From a candidate division LCP-89 bacterium B3_LCP (GTDB lineage: Bacteria; Electryoneota; B3-LCP): DNA of 64,000 bases. The notes beneath the pieces are model-generated. The model made no database searches. It saw only the letters and a program-made list of their open reading frames with translations, and was not told the origin of the DNA. Shown piece after piece: positions 16,806-25,829 of the stretch. Positions within the stretch are counted from its first letter, which is position 1. Each line of letters starts with the position of its first letter. The position numbers and the translations under genes are program-made. The stretch spans positions 62,001 to 126,000 of the forward strand of contig NJBN01000006.1 of the NCBI GenBank assembly GCA_005223185.1, given 5' to 3'.

Positions 16806-19751
16806 ATGAGAAGGTTTACAGAAATTTTATCCATTTTACTGCTGCTGACATGTGTGATATATCTATCACCGGCTCTGGCTGCGCAGGTAAGGAGTTCGGA
16901 TACAGCAGTTTCGATCATTGAAACCAGACTTCTGGACGGAAAAAGCGATGATGTAGTAATCCAGGTTTGGGGTCCAGTGGGGCCCAATACCGAAGTGCGC
17001 TCTACACAGAAATTAATAATGAGAACGCCGGAAGCAGGTTACGTCATCTACATAGATGACTTCCCCACTGCGAACTTGTTTCATCCCGTGCGATATGCAT
17101 TTGTAAGTGAAACTGATGGCGAGGTTACGGTTAAGAACGCCCAGAGCTCACCGCTAAACTTCAGGGATTTCCATCAAGTCAAGACTGCTATTGGTGATGT
17201 GTTAGGTGCTGCTGAGAATCGCAGAGCGCCGCTGCCCAGTGGTTCACCTGATCCGACAAGGTCAGATCGTTGGGCTGTTCTGATGAATGGCGGTCATAAT
17301 CAGGGAAACAATCACGTGCGTTACTGGAATGATCTATCCAACATCTACATTGCACTCAACTGGACGTACGGTTTTGCGGATGATCACATTATCGTTCTCT
17401 GTTCTGATGGTCTAAATCCTGCACCGGATCAATCCAACGGATTAAATTCCGATCCGGATCTGGACGGTGATGGTGATGATGACATCATGTATTCCTGCAC
17501 GCTATCTGACGTGGACTTCGTCTTCGGAGAACTGGTTAACATGCTGGCGGCAGATGACAAACTCTTCATCTTCGCTACAGACCACGGCAGCAGCGTCAGC
17601 GGTTGGAGTACTCTGTTTAACCTGTGGAACATGGAATCGCTCTATGATTACCATTTCGCCTCACTGTTGGATGCCCTACCCCAGTGTGAAATCATCTGCA
17701 CCTTCGAACCTTGTTATTCTGGCGGATTTTTAGATGACATAGCAGTACCTCCGGGACCTCGCGTGGCGTCTTCTGCCTGCAGTTACGACCAGGTATCCTA
17801 TGCAATGCCGCCGGATTACATGTACGACACTTACGTATTCCACTGGACTGCGGCGGTTAAAGGCGAAGACGCTTATGGCGTACCGGTTGATGCAGACTAT
17901 AATAGTGATGGTATGGTGACCATGGATGAGGCGTTTTATTACGCGGAAACGCACGATCAGTCAAATGAAGATCCGCAGTACGCAGAGTATCCGGTGGGCA
18001 TAGGAGCAGGAATTTCATTGTGGCCCACTGGTTCAGGACCGTTCCTGGTTGTAGCCGACAAGGAAATTGACGATATTGGCGGTAACAACAACGGAGCAGC
18101 CGATCCTGGTGAAACGATTTCCATGGTGCTGACTCTAAGTAATGCAGGTAGTGGCACCGCCAGCAACATCGTCGGTACGCTCTCAACTACAGATCCCTAT
18201 CTCACAGTAACTCAGAATACAGCAACCTTCCCGGATCTGGCGCATTTTGAACAGGGTCAGGGGACTCCCCCATATCAGATCGATATAAGCAGTTCCTGCC
18301 CTCAGGGACAATCGGTAAGCTGTGATCTGCACATTGAAGCCGATAGCGCTTATACAAATGACCTGATCGTGTCCTTCATCGTGGGTGATCCGATGTACGC
18401 TCCTGTAGGACCAGATGCATACGGTTACTATGCTTACGACATTTTAGACGTTCCTCTGGGACCAACCTACGACTGGGTGGAGATCAGTGCGGATTCTGGC
18501 GGACCGGGAACTATGGTTAACTTCACTGCGGATGATCAGGTTTTCCATTTTGCACTGCCGTTTGGTTTCCAGTTTTACGGGGCTACCTATGACAGTTTCA
18601 CTGTGGCTGCCAATGGTTGGATCGGAATGGGAACCATCACCGAAGATGATTATTCCAATTCCGGAATTCCTGACGCAGACGGTCCCCCGTCCATGATAGC
18701 AATATATTGGGAAGATCTTTCTCCTCAGCGGGCAAATTCCGGGAAGGTGTGGAGTTGGTACGATGAAACCAATCACCGCCAGATCGTGGAATACAATCAC
18801 ATCGAACAGTTCGCTCCGACGGGATCCTTTGAAACTTTCCAGGTAATACTACTGGATGCGGTTTATTATCCCACAGCAACGGGTGACGGCCAAATCCTCT
18901 TCCAATATAAGGAACCTTCACCAACAGTACAGGCAGAAGGCACTATTGGAATCGAGAATTCTGCAGAGACTATCGGACTGCAGTACGTATATGATGGAGC
19001 ATACGATGAACATGCTGCTCCGATAGACAGAGGGATGGCTATCCTATTCACGGCATTAGAAGCAAATCCATTTGTGGTTGTTGAGCTATATCCAGTAAAC
19101 CCACCAATACAGATACCGGCAACTGGAGGAATATTCGGCTACAGCATCATGGTGGCAAACAATGAGGGTACCAGCCAGAATGTGGACTTGTGGATCGATG
19201 TCACCCTGCCGTCAGGTTCACCTTATGGACCGGTAGTGGGACCGTTGAACTTAACTCTCCCAGCCGGTTTTGCAAACGACAGGGATCGTGAACAGGCTGT
19301 ACCGATTAATGCTCCTGCGGGCACATATCAATACAACGCCTATTTAGGTTTGTATCCCACGCCGATATATTCGACTTCCAGCTTCGATTTTGAGAAGTTG
19401 GCTACGGGAGATGGCGAACCAGTGTCAGGATGGGCTAATTGGGGTGAGTCTTTTGAGCTGCTATCGGCAAATGAGACTGAACTACCTGATAAATTCGCCC
19501 TGCTCGGCTGCTATCCCAACCCCTTCAATCCCACGACAGTTCTCAGATTCCAGATGCCAGATGCAAGCCTGGTTAATCTGACGATTTTCGATATTTCTGG
19601 CCGAAAAGTCGCAGAATTAATCAGCGGCTGGCGGGATGCTGGGGTGCATGAAGTAACCTTTGACGGTACTGGATTGGCTTCAGGGATATATATCTACCAA
19701 CTTGATATCGGCAGCCATTCTGCTTCCAGTAAAATGGTAATGATGAAGTAA
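16806..19751 (+). CDS. Secreted caspase/legumain-like (clan CD) cysteine peptidase with C-terminal sorting domain
   Basis: 981-residue exported protein. Signal peptide about 1-26. A clan CD protease-like domain follows (about 150-400) with the probable catalytic His260 in FATDHGSS and Cys303 in FEPCYSGGF; this resembles peptidase C13. Two EF-hand/dockerin-like Asp loops are seen (DPDLDGDGDDD, DADYNSDGMVTMDE). Next come a CARDB-like beta-domain (DNNNGAADPGETI-like region near 430), a nidogen-like block (LPFGFQFYGATYDSFTVAANGW, about 590) and a sorting domain from about 900 (YPNPFNPTTVLRF ... SGIYIYQL). Start ATG has GGAG five bases upstream. Cell-surface or secreted protease; substrate unknown. 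Confidence 0.85.
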   Translation: MRRFTEILSILLLLTCVIYLSPALAAQVRSSDTAVSIIETRLLDGKSDDVVIQVWGPVGPNTEVRSTQKLIMRTPEAGYVIYIDDFPTANLFHPVRYAFVSETDGEVTVKNAQSSPLNFRDFHQVKTAIGDVLGAAENRRAPLPSGSPDPTRSDRWAVLMNGGHNQGNNHVRYWNDLSNIYIALNWTYGFADDHIIVLCSDGLNPAPDQSNGLNSDPDLDGDGDDDIMYSCTLSDVDFVFGELVNMLAADDKLFIFATDHGSSVSGWSTLFNLWNMESLYDYHFASLLDALPQCEIICTFEPCYSGGFLDDIAVPPGPRVASSACSYDQVSYAMPPDYMYDTYVFHWTAAVKGEDAYGVPVDADYNSDGMVTMDEAFYYAETHDQSNEDPQYAEYPVGIGAGISLWPTGSGPFLVVADKEIDDIGGNNNGAADPGETISMVLTLSNAGSGTASNIVGTLSTTDPYLTVTQNTATFPDLAHFEQGQGTPPYQIDISSSCPQGQSVSCDLHIEADSAYTNDLIVSFIVGDPMYAPVGPDAYGYYAYDILDVPLGPTYDWVEISADSGGPGTMVNFTADDQVFHFALPFGFQFYGATYDSFTVAANGWIGMGTITEDDYSNSGIPDADGPPSMIAIYWEDLSPQRANSGKVWSWYDETNHRQIVEYNHIEQFAPTGSFETFQVILLDAVYYPTATGDGQILFQYKEPSPTVQAEGTIGIENSAETIGLQYVYDGAYDEHAAPIDRGMAILFTALEANPFVVVELYPVNPPIQIPATGGIFGYSIMVANNEGTSQNVDLWIDVTLPSGSPYGPVVGPLNLTLPAGFANDRDREQAVPINAPAGTYQYNAYLGLYPTPIYSTSSFDFEKLATGDGEPVSGWANWGESFELLSANETELPDKFALLGCYPNPFNPTTVLRFQMPDASLVNLTIFDISGRKVAELISGWRDAGVHEVTFDGTGLASGIYIYQLDIGSHSASSKMVMMK

Positions 19752-19759
19752 TAAAATAA

Positions 19760-19790
19760 GGGGCGGCTGAAAGGTCGCCCCATTTTAATT
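19760..19790 (+). terminator. GC-rich hairpin after the first secreted-protein gene
   Basis: GGGGCGGC and GTCGCCCC pair around loop TGAAAG, followed by ATTTTAATTT. The same 22-base hairpin recurs unchanged after the next gene. With its T-rich tail this copy is a fair intrinsic terminator; its position 9 bases after the stop and just before the next ribosome site also allows an RNA-processing role. Confidence 0.7.
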
Positions 19791-19806
19791 TCAAAAGGAG
19801 GTTATT

Positions 19807-21267
19807 ATGTACAGGATACTCGTATTGCTACTATTTGTAGGATTGTCAGTTGCAACGTCAATTCATGCTCAGCCGCCGGATACGCTGTGGACGAATACAT
19901 TCGGAGGAAGCAATGGAGATTATGGAAGAAGCGTTCAGCAGACCGTAGATGGCGGATATATCATCGCAGGATGGACTTATTCCTACGGCGCTGGCAATGC
20001 TGATGTTTATCTGATCAAGACGGACATGGCGGGCAGCGAAGTGTGGAGTCAAACCTTCGGAGGAAGTGAAGAAGATTATGGCTACAGTGTTCAGCAGACA
20101 ACCGACGGCGGCTATATCATCGTCGGAGAGACTTATACCTACAGCGCTGGTGGTAATGATGTTTATCTTATCAAGACGAACGCAGCGGGTACCGAAGAGT
20201 GGTATAAAACCTTCGGCGGAAGCTCTAATGATTATGGCTACAGCGTTCGCCAGACCATTGACGGCGGCTATATCATCGCAGGATATACTTGGTCCTACGG
20301 CGCCGGTAATACTGATGTTTATCTGATCAAGACGAACGCGGCGGGAAACGAGGTTTGGTATCAAACCTTCGGCGGAAGCTCTCATTATTATGGCCACAGC
20401 GTTCAGCAGACCACTGACGGCGGCTATATCATCGCAGGATATACTTGGTCCTACGGCGCCGGTAATACTGATGTTTATCTGATCAAGACGAACGCGGCGG
20501 GCAGCGAAGTGTGGTATCAAACCTTTGGGGAAAGCAGCAATGAAATTGGTTACAGCGTTCAGCAAACCACCGATGGTGGCTATATCATCGCAGGATTTAC
20601 TTCTTCCTACGATCCCTACGACGCTAATGTTTATCTGATCAAGACGAATGCTGCGGGCAGCGAAGTGTGGAGTCAAACCTTCGGAGGAAGCGGCGAAGAT
20701 ATTGGCAAAAGCATTCAGCAGACCACCGACGGTGGCTATATCATCGCAGGATATACTTATTCCTACGGCGCCGGTGAAAGAGATGTATATCTGCTCAAGA
20801 CGGACGCGGCGGGCAGTGAAGTGTGGAGTCAAACCTTCGGTGGAGGCGCCTATGAACATGGCTACAGTGTTCAGCAGACTGCCGACGGCGGCTATATCAT
20901 CGCAGGAAATACTATTTCCTACGGCGCCGGTGGATATGATGTTTGGTTGATTCGTGTTGATAGTGAAGGCACCTATGTTGAAAGTTCAATGCCTAATCAG
21001 CCTCTCAGTTTCAGCCTGCTAGGCTGTTATCCAAACCCCTTCAACCCCACGACAGTTCTCAGATTCCAGTTGCAAGATGCAAGTAAGGTGAATCTGGCGA
21101 TTTTCGATATTTCGGGACGGAAAGTGGTAGAACTTATAAACGGCTGGCGGGATGCTGGGGTGCATGAGGTTACCTTTAATGGATCAGGATTAGCTTCAGG
21201 AATATATATCTACCAGCTTCATGCTGGAGGCTTCACAGCTTCTGGTAAAATGGTACTGATGAAGTGA
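19807..21267 (+). CDS. Secreted seven-repeat propeller-like protein with C-terminal sorting domain
   Basis: 486-residue exported protein. Signal peptide about 1-21 (ends SIHAQ). Residues about 31-394 are seven tandem 52-residue repeats of the form TFGGSxxDYGxSVQQTxDGGYIIAG ending in DVYLIKTxAxGxEVW. The count of seven fits a closed beta-propeller; each repeat supplies one blade. A sorting domain follows from about 405 (CYPNPFNPTTVLRFQ...). AAAAGGAGG stands before the ATG. There is no catalytic motif; a binding or adhesive surface role is inferred. At DNA level some units are almost identical. Confidence 0.85.
   Translation: MYRILVLLLFVGLSVATSIHAQPPDTLWTNTFGGSNGDYGRSVQQTVDGGYIIAGWTYSYGAGNADVYLIKTDMAGSEVWSQTFGGSEEDYGYSVQQTTDGGYIIVGETYTYSAGGNDVYLIKTNAAGTEEWYKTFGGSSNDYGYSVRQTIDGGYIIAGYTWSYGAGNTDVYLIKTNAAGNEVWYQTFGGSSHYYGHSVQQTTDGGYIIAGYTWSYGAGNTDVYLIKTNAAGSEVWYQTFGESSNEIGYSVQQTTDGGYIIAGFTSSYDPYDANVYLIKTNAAGSEVWSQTFGGSGEDIGKSIQQTTDGGYIIAGYTYSYGAGERDVYLLKTDAAGSEVWSQTFGGGAYEHGYSVQQTADGGYIIAGNTISYGAGGYDVWLIRVDSEGTYVESSMPNQPLSFSLLGCYPNPFNPTTVLRFQLQDASKVNLAIFDISGRKVVELINGWRDAGVHEVTFNGSGLASGIYIYQLHAGGFTASGKMVLMK
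19897..20988 (+). repeat. Seven in-frame 156-bp tandem repeats
   Basis: Unit starts fall every 156 bases (for example 19897, 20053, 20209), each coding 52 residues. Units three and four share long runs of identical DNA (GGATATACTTGGTCCTACGG and onward), showing recent duplication or correction between units. All remain in frame inside the propeller gene. Confidence 0.9.
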
Positions 21268-21275
21268 CAAATTAA

Positions 21276-21297
21276 GGGGCGGCTGAAAGGTCGCCCC
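21276..21297 (+). terminator. Copy two of the GC-rich intergenic hairpin
   Basis: Same GGGGCGGC/TGAAAG/GTCGCCCC hairpin as after the previous gene, but followed by TGTTCGTTAATC, a poor T-tract. It may terminate weakly or act as a 3'-end stabiliser. Confidence 0.5.
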
Positions 21298-21322
21298 TGT
21301 TCGTTAATCAGGGGAGGAAAAA

Positions 21323-23200
21323 ATGTTCAGAAATATCTTGATTGTTCTTACTCAAGGATTGCTGGTAGCTTCAATCGCTTCAGCTCAGACAATTATTCCC
21401 GGAGGGCATGTCTCCGGCATCTGGGATACTGCAGGTTCTCCTTACATGATCGAAGGAAATATCACTATTCCTAGTAGTGAAACTCTTATTGTTGACCCCG
21501 GCGTTGAAGTCTATTTTCAGGGACGGTATGAGTGGATGGTCAATGGCTGGCTGGAAGCCATTGGAACAGTAACCGATTCAATTCTCATAACAGCTCAGGA
21601 TACCAGCAATCGCTGGTTAGGAATTACCTTCGATAGTGCACCCGATAGCAGTTATCTTGAATATTGCATCATTGAATATACAACCTATATCTACCCTACA
21701 GCACAGTGCGGCGGCATAGTCTGTGGCCAGTCTACGGTCATCTCCCACTGCACCATCAGGTTCAATATCGGCTTTGAAGGCGCTGCGATCGGTTGCGGGG
21801 GCAGTTCGAGAATTACCCACAATGACATTATTTACAACGGGAGTGAAGCGCAAACGAAGCAGGGTGGCGGTATCCTCATAGGGGGTGGTTCACCCATTAT
21901 TATGTTCAACAACATAAGTGAAAATATTGCTTACTGTGAGGGCGGAGGAATCTGGATGGATAAGGGCTGTGATGCCATGATTAAAGGAAACTACATCACT
22001 GGTAACACTGTGAGCTCCAGCCATGCTCATGGAGGTGGTATCTATTGTTCAGGCTATTCTTCTCCTACTATGATAATAAGTGAGAACATTATTGTCGGTA
22101 ATACAGCAATAGCTAACTGCTTTGCCAGGGGGGGAGGACTTTGCGGTGGTGACATGAATATCGGTAAAAACACTATCTATAATAATTCCGCTAGGGGCTA
22201 CGACACCGTTTATGGGGGAGGAATTTGCACTTATGTAATGGGCAATACTGTCACCAGTTCGATCTTTTGGAGTAATTCTCCAGATCAAATTTATAGCTAT
22301 GGCTCTACTAGTGGAGTAACCTATTCTGACATTCAAGATGGTTGGCCTGGGATCGGCAACATTGCTGAAAACCCCATGTTCATCAATCCTGAATTGTACG
22401 ACTTTCGCCTCCAATGGGGCTCCCCCTGCATCGATGCGGGCGATCCTGATCCTCAGTATAACGATGCGGACGGCACAAGAGCAGATATGGGGGCATTTTA
22501 CTATGATCAGAGCATCCCGGTGCGGGTACTGTCAACGCGGCACGATTGGTCGATTGTCATCCCTCCCGAGGGTGACAGTTTCGAATACACACTCACTTTT
22601 ACCTGTATAGATCCGCAAGCACCGCGGTTTACTACCTGGATGGATGTAACTCTGCCGAATGGCACTATCTTCGGACCAGTTATGGGTCCGGTCGAAGCGG
22701 AACTGGATTCGGGTGTAACGGTCCGTCGCGAGAGGACGCAAGTGGTACCGGCAGGCGCCGAAAGGGGTCTTTATTCTTATAACTCCTACGCTGTCGTTGA
22801 GTCGGACACTTCCTTCGACAGTTTCGAATTCTTCAAACTCGGTTCGGACGGATCGGATGGGAAATCAGGTTGGACGAATACAGGTGAACCATTAGATTTC
22901 TCGATTTATGATGAACATCAAAGTTCCATACTACCTGAAGAGTACAAGTTATTTAGTGTGTTTCCCAACCCCTTCAATCCAAATACAGTTATTAGTTTCG
23001 AGTTGCGAGTTTCGAGTTTAGTAAACCTCGCAATCTACGACATCTCCGGCCGTCTGGTAGCCGAACTTGTCAACGGCTGGCGTGATGCGGGAACCCACGA
23101 AGTAACTTTCGATGGATCAAACCTGGCTTCTGGAATATATATCTACCAGCTTGATGCTGGAGGCTTCACAGCTTCTGGTAAAATGGTGATGATGAAGTAA
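21323..23200 (+). CDS. Secreted parallel beta-helix protein with C-terminal sorting domain
   Basis: 625-residue exported protein. Signal peptide about 1-21 (ends ASAQT). A right-handed beta-helix follows (about 90-340) made of PbH1-type rungs such as GGGIYCSGYSSPTMIISENIIVGNTA. It closes with the typical NPMFINPELYDFRLQWGSPCIDAGDPDP stretch, then a beta-sandwich (about 400-510) and the sorting domain (FPNPFNPNTVISFEL...). Start has GGGGAGG upstream. Such helices bind or cut polysaccharides in other proteins, but no catalytic residues can be assigned. The last 120-bp block is shared exactly with the next gene. Confidence 0.86.
   Translation: MFRNILIVLTQGLLVASIASAQTIIPGGHVSGIWDTAGSPYMIEGNITIPSSETLIVDPGVEVYFQGRYEWMVNGWLEAIGTVTDSILITAQDTSNRWLGITFDSAPDSSYLEYCIIEYTTYIYPTAQCGGIVCGQSTVISHCTIRFNIGFEGAAIGCGGSSRITHNDIIYNGSEAQTKQGGGILIGGGSPIIMFNNISENIAYCEGGGIWMDKGCDAMIKGNYITGNTVSSSHAHGGGIYCSGYSSPTMIISENIIVGNTAIANCFARGGGLCGGDMNIGKNTIYNNSARGYDTVYGGGICTYVMGNTVTSSIFWSNSPDQIYSYGSTSGVTYSDIQDGWPGIGNIAENPMFINPELYDFRLQWGSPCIDAGDPDPQYNDADGTRADMGAFYYDQSIPVRVLSTRHDWSIVIPPEGDSFEYTLTFTCIDPQAPRFTTWMDVTLPNGTIFGPVMGPVEAELDSGVTVRRERTQVVPAGAERGLYSYNSYAVVESDTSFDSFEFFKLGSDGSDGKSGWTNTGEPLDFSIYDEHQSSILPEEYKLFSVFPNPFNPNTVISFELRVSSLVNLAIYDISGRLVAELVNGWRDAGTHEVTFDGSNLASGIYIYQLDAGGFTASGKMVMMK
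22963..23082 (+). repeat. 120-bp block identical to 25511-25630
   Basis: Covers the sorting-domain segment from PNPFNPNTV to NGW. By direct comparison all 120 bases match the block in the next gene, while flanking bases diverge at once. Such sharp limits suggest gene conversion between the paralogous gene ends. Confidence 0.9.
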
Positions 23201-23212
23201 AGAATATAATAG

Positions 23213-23234
23213 GGGGCGGCTTTCAGTTCGCCCC
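23213..23234 (+). terminator. Copy three (variant) of the GC-rich intergenic hairpin
   Basis: GGGGCG and CGCCCC arms around GCTTTCAGTT, the loop altered from the first two copies, followed by TGTTAATTC. Weak T-tract. Confidence 0.5.
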
Positions 23235-23264
23235 TGTTAATTCAATACAAGTACGGAGGTTATC

Positions 23265-25748
23265 ATGAGAAAGCTACTATCTACTTTAGTCTGCTTAATT
23301 GTACTATATCCAGCAGTTGTTTTTGCAGACTTCATATTTGTCTCAGGTGAGACAACCGGTATCTGGTCAGCAGATACCATCTTAGTGGTAGGAGACGTTC
23401 GTGTACCGCAAGAGGATTCTCTGCTCATCGAACCGGGTGTGAAGGTACTGTTCGCAATGGATTGTTGTATACTTGTGGATACCAATGCTACACTAACGGC
23501 GATTGGCACAGAAACCGAGCCCATCCTCTTCGATCAATACCAACCACTGGTTCACATGAAAGGGCTAAGGCTCTGGTATGCGTCATCCCGCACTCAATTA
23601 CAATACTGTACGTTTAAGCGGGGTCATGCTACCGGTGGAGGTTCAGATAACAACGGCGGCGCTATTTACTGCTATCACACCAATCCCACCATTACCAACT
23701 GCATAATCGACAGTTGCGTTGCGAGTAGCTCAGGAGGGGCGATATACTGTGATAATGCCAGCCCAACCATCAGCTATAATGAAATAATAAGAAATTCAGC
23801 TAACGACGGCGGTGCTATTTATTGTTATTATTCATCGCCGGTGATCTCGGAGAACGTCATCATAGAGAATGGATGTAGTAGTCTTGCTGCCGGAATATAC
23901 TGTAATAATTCAGATGCAACCATTTTGGGAAATACTATTCAGGATAATATTTCCGGGAATGACGTCGGTGGAATATACTGCACTAATAGTGACGGTACAG
24001 TAATCAATGGCAACAATATCAGCGGTAACTCAGCTCAGGATGATTGCGGTGGGGTATATTTCTATAATTCCGATGTAACCCTGAGTGAAAATATCATCCA
24101 AGGCAATTCCGCGTGGGACCATTGTGGTGGTATTTACTGCGATGATAGTGAAGCCATTATCACCGGTAATTACATAAGTTCCAACACTTCTAATGACAAC
24201 TCAGGCGGAATCTACATCGAAGGCTCCCCAAGCCCGATATTAACAAATAACACGATAACCTTAAATTATTCAGGTAATTACTGTGGCGGCATTTATTGTA
24301 ATAGTGCTGCAAAGATATGCGGTAACATAATCAGTGAAAATTCCTCCCTCCGCAGCGGTGCAGGGATTTACCTTAACGGTCAGGAGGCTATAATAGAAAA
24401 CAATGATATCACTACCAATTTCGTCGCCAATGCACTTGAATACGATGGTGGTGGCATCTATGTCAATGGCAATAACAACACGATTGTTGGCAATACAATC
24501 CGCTTTAATTTAGCCCGTTACGGCGGTGGTATCTACTTCAACAATAATGCTGATGGACTGGTTTTGACTGGAAATGAAGTCAGTTTGAATATCGCTTCCA
24601 GGGGTGGAGGTTTTTACTTCAATGATCTGGAAGACTGCCAAATTGAAAACAATACAGTCATTCAAAACGAGGCTGTGTACGGTGGGGCTTTCTACTTCAC
24701 CAATTTCAATTCGTTCGTGTTCAATAACACCATCTACAGCAATACCGCCGACCGTGGCGCTGCCGTTTACAGCATCGATTCGGACCCCCAGTTGATCAAC
24801 TGCATCATCTGGGATCATTACGATTACCAGATTTACCTGGTCTATTCACCGGGTTTCTCAATCACCTACTCTGACATTCAGGGAGGCTGGTTCGGCGTGG
24901 GCAATATCGATGCGGAACCCGCCTTCATCAATACTCAGCAGAATGATTTTCGGCTTCAGTGGGGATCACCCTGTATCGATGTTGGACATCCCCATGTCCG
25001 CTTGATAGATCCTGATAGCACCCAATCGGATATGGGAGCCTTTTTCTACGATCAGAGCCACCTCGTTCGCATTCTGTTGACGCCATATTCAGCCCCAATT
25101 CAGATACCCGCAGCAGGTGGCAATTTCACCTATGATATAATCCTCACCAACATTGGTGTTGACACACTGGAGGCTTCGGTTTCGTGCGAAGTAACCCTGC
25201 CAAACGGAAACCAGCATGGACCGGTTTACGGACCAGTTAATGAAGTAATTCCTCCCGGTGAGACCATCATCCAGAACCGAATTCAGGACGTTCCGGAATA
25301 TGCTCCAATAGGATCATACTCATACCATGGTGCGGCAGCAGTTGGGGGAAATACCTCCTATGATAGATTCGGCTTTAAAAAGGCAGGTTCAGGCAACAGC
25401 ATTACATCAGGTATAGGTGGATGGTCAAACTGGACGACGGACATCGGCAGCATTCAAGGCTACCAGGCTGATCAAACATCACCACTAACCTACGCACTCC
25501 ATCAGAACTATCCCAACCCCTTCAATCCAAATACAGTTATTAGTTTCGAGTTGCGAGTTTCGAGTTTAGTAAACCTCGCAATCTACGACATCTCCGGCCG
25601 TCTGGTAGCCGAACTTGTCAACGGCTGGCGGGATGCGGGTGTGCATGAGGTGACGTTTGATGGGTCGGACTTGGCTTCGGGGATATATTTTGCACGACTT
25701 GAGGTGGGTGATATCAGCATGACTAAAAAGATGATGCTTATAAAATGA
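23265..25748 (+). CDS. Large secreted parallel beta-helix protein with C-terminal sorting domain
   Basis: 827-residue exported protein. Signal peptide about 1-23 (ends VVFAD). A long right-handed beta-helix (about 110-540) shows more than a dozen rungs of about 22-26 residues with Asn/Gly/Cys-rich turns (GGIYCTNSDGTVINGNNISGN and relatives). It ends with the DFRLQWGSPCIDVGHPHV closing strand, a beta-sandwich (about 600-715) and the sorting domain. ACGGAGG lies before the ATG. The 3' end is a mosaic: 25511-25630 matches the upstream gene and 25611-25690 matches the downstream peptidase gene. Function unknown; surface binding likely. Confidence 0.86.
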   Translation: MRKLLSTLVCLIVLYPAVVFADFIFVSGETTGIWSADTILVVGDVRVPQEDSLLIEPGVKVLFAMDCCILVDTNATLTAIGTETEPILFDQYQPLVHMKGLRLWYASSRTQLQYCTFKRGHATGGGSDNNGGAIYCYHTNPTITNCIIDSCVASSSGGAIYCDNASPTISYNEIIRNSANDGGAIYCYYSSPVISENVIIENGCSSLAAGIYCNNSDATILGNTIQDNISGNDVGGIYCTNSDGTVINGNNISGNSAQDDCGGVYFYNSDVTLSENIIQGNSAWDHCGGIYCDDSEAIITGNYISSNTSNDNSGGIYIEGSPSPILTNNTITLNYSGNYCGGIYCNSAAKICGNIISENSSLRSGAGIYLNGQEAIIENNDITTNFVANALEYDGGGIYVNGNNNTIVGNTIRFNLARYGGGIYFNNNADGLVLTGNEVSLNIASRGGGFYFNDLEDCQIENNTVIQNEAVYGGAFYFTNFNSFVFNNTIYSNTADRGAAVYSIDSDPQLINCIIWDHYDYQIYLVYSPGFSITYSDIQGGWFGVGNIDAEPAFINTQQNDFRLQWGSPCIDVGHPHVRLIDPDSTQSDMGAFFYDQSHLVRILLTPYSAPIQIPAAGGNFTYDIILTNIGVDTLEASVSCEVTLPNGNQHGPVYGPVNEVIPPGETIIQNRIQDVPEYAPIGSYSYHGAAAVGGNTSYDRFGFKKAGSGNSITSGIGGWSNWTTDIGSIQGYQADQTSPLTYALHQNYPNPFNPNTVISFELRVSSLVNLAIYDISGRLVAELVNGWRDAGVHEVTFDGSDLASGIYFARLEVGDISMTKKMMLIK
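25511..25690 (+). repeat. Mosaic sorting-domain end shared with both neighbours
   Basis: Bases 25511-25630 are identical to 22963-23082 (120 bp) and 25611-25690 to 29919-29998 (80 bp). The two blocks overlap by 20 bases over the conserved NGW region, so the crossover lies there. Confidence 0.9.
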
Positions 25749-25829
25749 GTGCTGAATAAGAATTCTACGGGTTAATCACTATTAAATCGTAATAGCCGGG
25801 CTACCAGAAATAATAATGTGAGGTGTATT

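Noticed and set aside
19858-20859. 333-residue open frame on the minus strand across the propeller repeats
   Set aside because: It mirrors the seven tandem repeats and stays open only because the repeats lack stops in that frame; no signal, motif or ribosome site, and the plus-strand gene has a signal peptide and sorting domain.
19897-20988. CRISPR-like periodicity
   Set aside because: Units are 156 bp and in frame, with no short repeat/unique spacer pattern and no cas genes.
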